DNA of 6,278 nucleotides, taken from contig JARCMB010000154.1 in the NCBI GenBank assembly GCA_030248825.1, forward strand, positions 1 through 6,278, written 5' to 3'. The notes beneath the pieces are model-generated. The model had not been told where the DNA came from, made no database searches, and was given only the letters and a program-made list of their open reading frames with translations. The position numbers were made by a program, and so were the translations under genes. Positions 5,165-6,278 of this stretch are shown piece after piece. Source of the stretch: Pseudanabaenaceae cyanobacterium MP8IB2.15 (GTDB taxonomy: Bacteria > Cyanobacteriota > Cyanobacteriia > Pseudanabaenales > Pseudanabaenaceae). Each line of letters begins with the position of its first letter. The first letter of the stretch is position 1.

Positions 5165-6268
5165 CTAAAGTTCACAACCAGTTTCAAGACTAGTTTCAAG
5201 ACTAGTTTCGCAACTGGGACGTGCAACCAAACCAGGATAAGGCTCTGAGGCAAATGCTCGATCTGGTTCGGTCAATAGATATCGATCGCAAATTGCAAAT
5301 AATTCGGCTTCCGAACTAACGCGCCTCATCTCATTCAAAAAGCCTCCGACAGGATCGACACCCTGACCGATGAAATTGAGATACTTCTTTAAATTGTTAA
5401 CGCGAGATCGTTCTGGTAAGGTTGGCGCAGTTAAGGTTTGATGCAATCGATCGATATACTGACGCACTTCCATTAGAGTCACAACGGTAACTGGTTGACC
5501 ACTGAGATGTTGACGGATTTGTCGGAAAATCCAAGGATTACGAATCGCGGCCCGACCGACCATCACCCCTGCGGCTCCTGTAGTGGCGAGGACATTGGCA
5601 GCAGAAGCGGCAGAACTGACATTCCCATTCGCTAAGATCGGACATTTTACCAGTTGGACGGCGTGGGCAATTCGATCGTAATGGACTTCGCTGCGATACA
5701 TCTCTTTGACTGTGCGACCGTGAAGGCTCAGCAGTTCGACATCGTGCTTGTTAATCAGGTGCAAAATCTGCTCGAAATTTGATGTGTCTTCAAACCCAAT
5801 CCGCATCTTGACCGTAAATGGAATCGCTATAACTTCTCGCAATGCACCGAGGATCTGATCGACTTTGTCAGGATCGCGCAACAGTCCGCCACCGACATTT
5901 TTACGGTAAATTCTGGGCGCAGGACATCCCATATTTAGATCGATGCCAGCGATCGAATAGTGGTTTAATTCCTTCGCAGCGCGGACAAGATCGGGAATAC
6001 TCTCGCCGATCAGTTGGGCAAAAACGGGACGACCAGTAGTATTTTCGGTAATCGATCGAAGGATATGTTTCTCTAGTCGGGAAGTGGGATAGACCCGAAA
6101 GTATTCCGTAAAGAAATAATCGGGACTACCGTAAGTGTCGATCGCTTGCATGAATGGCAGATCGGTGACATCTTGCATAGGAGCAAGAGCGGTCAAAGCT
6201 AGTCTTGGATCGATCGAACTTGGCAGTCGATCGCTAATTGTTCGATTTGGAATTGATAAGCTCACCAT
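5165..6268 (-). CDS. dus: tRNA-dihydrouridine synthase (Dus family)
   Basis: A 367-residue FMN enzyme that reduces specific uridines in the tRNA D-loop region to dihydrouridine using NADPH. The TIM-barrel starts at LTALAPMQDVTDLPF (about 25-39). The catalytic cysteine is C115 in DLNMGCPAPRIYRKNVGGGLL. K154 (VKMRIG), H183 (LHGRT), NGNV (214-217) and GVMVGRA (234-240) are the usual FMN- and phosphate-binding positions. A C-terminal helical domain (about 265-335) for tRNA binding follows. Length fits the family, which usually has 310-350 residues plus tails. ATG 6268 gives about 24 residues before the barrel. The frame remains open to the window edge, so a slightly earlier start cannot be excluded. 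The C-terminus carries a repeated ETSL tail. The gene points toward PrsW, with 11 bases between the stops. Which D position it modifies cannot be assigned. Confidence 0.93.
   Translation of the reverse strand: MVSLSIPNRTISDRLPSSIDPRLALTALAPMQDVTDLPFMQAIDTYGSPDYFFTEYFRVYPTSRLEKHILRSITENTTGRPVFAQLIGESIPDLVRAAKELNHYSIAGIDLNMGCPAPRIYRKNVGGGLLRDPDKVDQILGALREVIAIPFTVKMRIGFEDTSNFEQILHLINKHDVELLSLHGRTVKEMYRSEVHYDRIAHAVQLVKCPILANGNVSSAASAANVLATTGAAGVMVGRAAIRNPWIFRQIRQHLSGQPVTVVTLMEVRQYIDRLHQTLTAPTLPERSRVNNLKKYLNFIGQGVDPVGGFLNEMRRVSSEAELFAICDRYLLTEPDRAFASEPYPGLVARPSCETSLETSLETGCEL
5181..5209. repeat. 12-base tandem repeat at the 3' end of the Dus gene
   Basis: GTTTCAAGACTA occurs exactly twice in tandem (5181-5192 and 5193-5204), followed by a partial third copy, GTTTC (5205-5209). 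On the minus strand it encodes a repeated four-residue ETSL unit just before the Dus stop. Being a multiple of three bases, it changes length without a frameshift. Flanking CCAGTT (5178-5183) and AACTGG (5212-5217) form a weak inverted repeat. Confidence 0.85.
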
Positions 6269-6278
6269 TTCAAAAATG

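Noticed and set aside
5140..5180. Bidirectional terminator between the converging PrsW and Dus genes
   Set aside because: The short TTAA-rich symmetry at 5150-5160 gives no GC-rich stem and no T-run.

Overview
The window looks like cyanobacterial chromosome. The palindrome GCGATCGC (HIP1) occurs four times (68-75, 3851-3858, 4752-4759, 4821-4828), its core CGATCG is scattered through most genes, and the protein types fit (an EPS-type sugar transferase ending FGKGAY, a cyanobacteria-like PrsW protein, a Dus enzyme). No rRNA, tRNA, CRISPR array, insertion sequence or integrase was seen. The genus cannot be named from sequence alone.

Layout. 2-1375 (+): a membrane-anchored sugar-1-phosphate transferase that begins before the window. 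1417-2607 (+): a complete 12-helix MFS exporter of the YgaY/AraJ-like group. 2696-3718 (+): a NucS/DUF91-type PD-(D/E)XK nuclease behind a near-consensus sigma70 promoter (2616-2643), which argues for a start later than the longest open frame. 3788-4111 (+): a small helix-turn-helix protein of the HI1420/COG3636 antidote type, with no recognisable toxin beside it. 4188-5153 (+): a PrsW-family intramembrane metalloprotease. 5165-6268 (-): a tRNA-dihydrouridine synthase converging on PrsW with 11 bases between the stop codons.

How the genes relate. The sugar transferase would start lipid-linked assembly of an exopolysaccharide repeat unit. The MFS protein follows it on the same strand, but nothing shows a shared pathway. 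The nuclease and the HTH gene form an AT-rich insert between GC-richer genes, probably co-transcribed from the one promoter. This pair is the most interesting part of the window: a possible acquired nuclease plus antitoxin-like regulator, although neither function nor pairing is proven. PrsW and Dus look like ordinary chromosomal genes.

There is no gene-free stretch over 300 bases. The gaps are 1376-1416 (a small hairpin), 2608-2695 (the promoter and leader), 3719-3787 (an inverted repeat, an in-frame tail after the nuclease stop and a Shine-Dalgarno site), 4112-4187 (no convincing promoter, one Shine-Dalgarno site) and 5154-5164 (no clear terminator).
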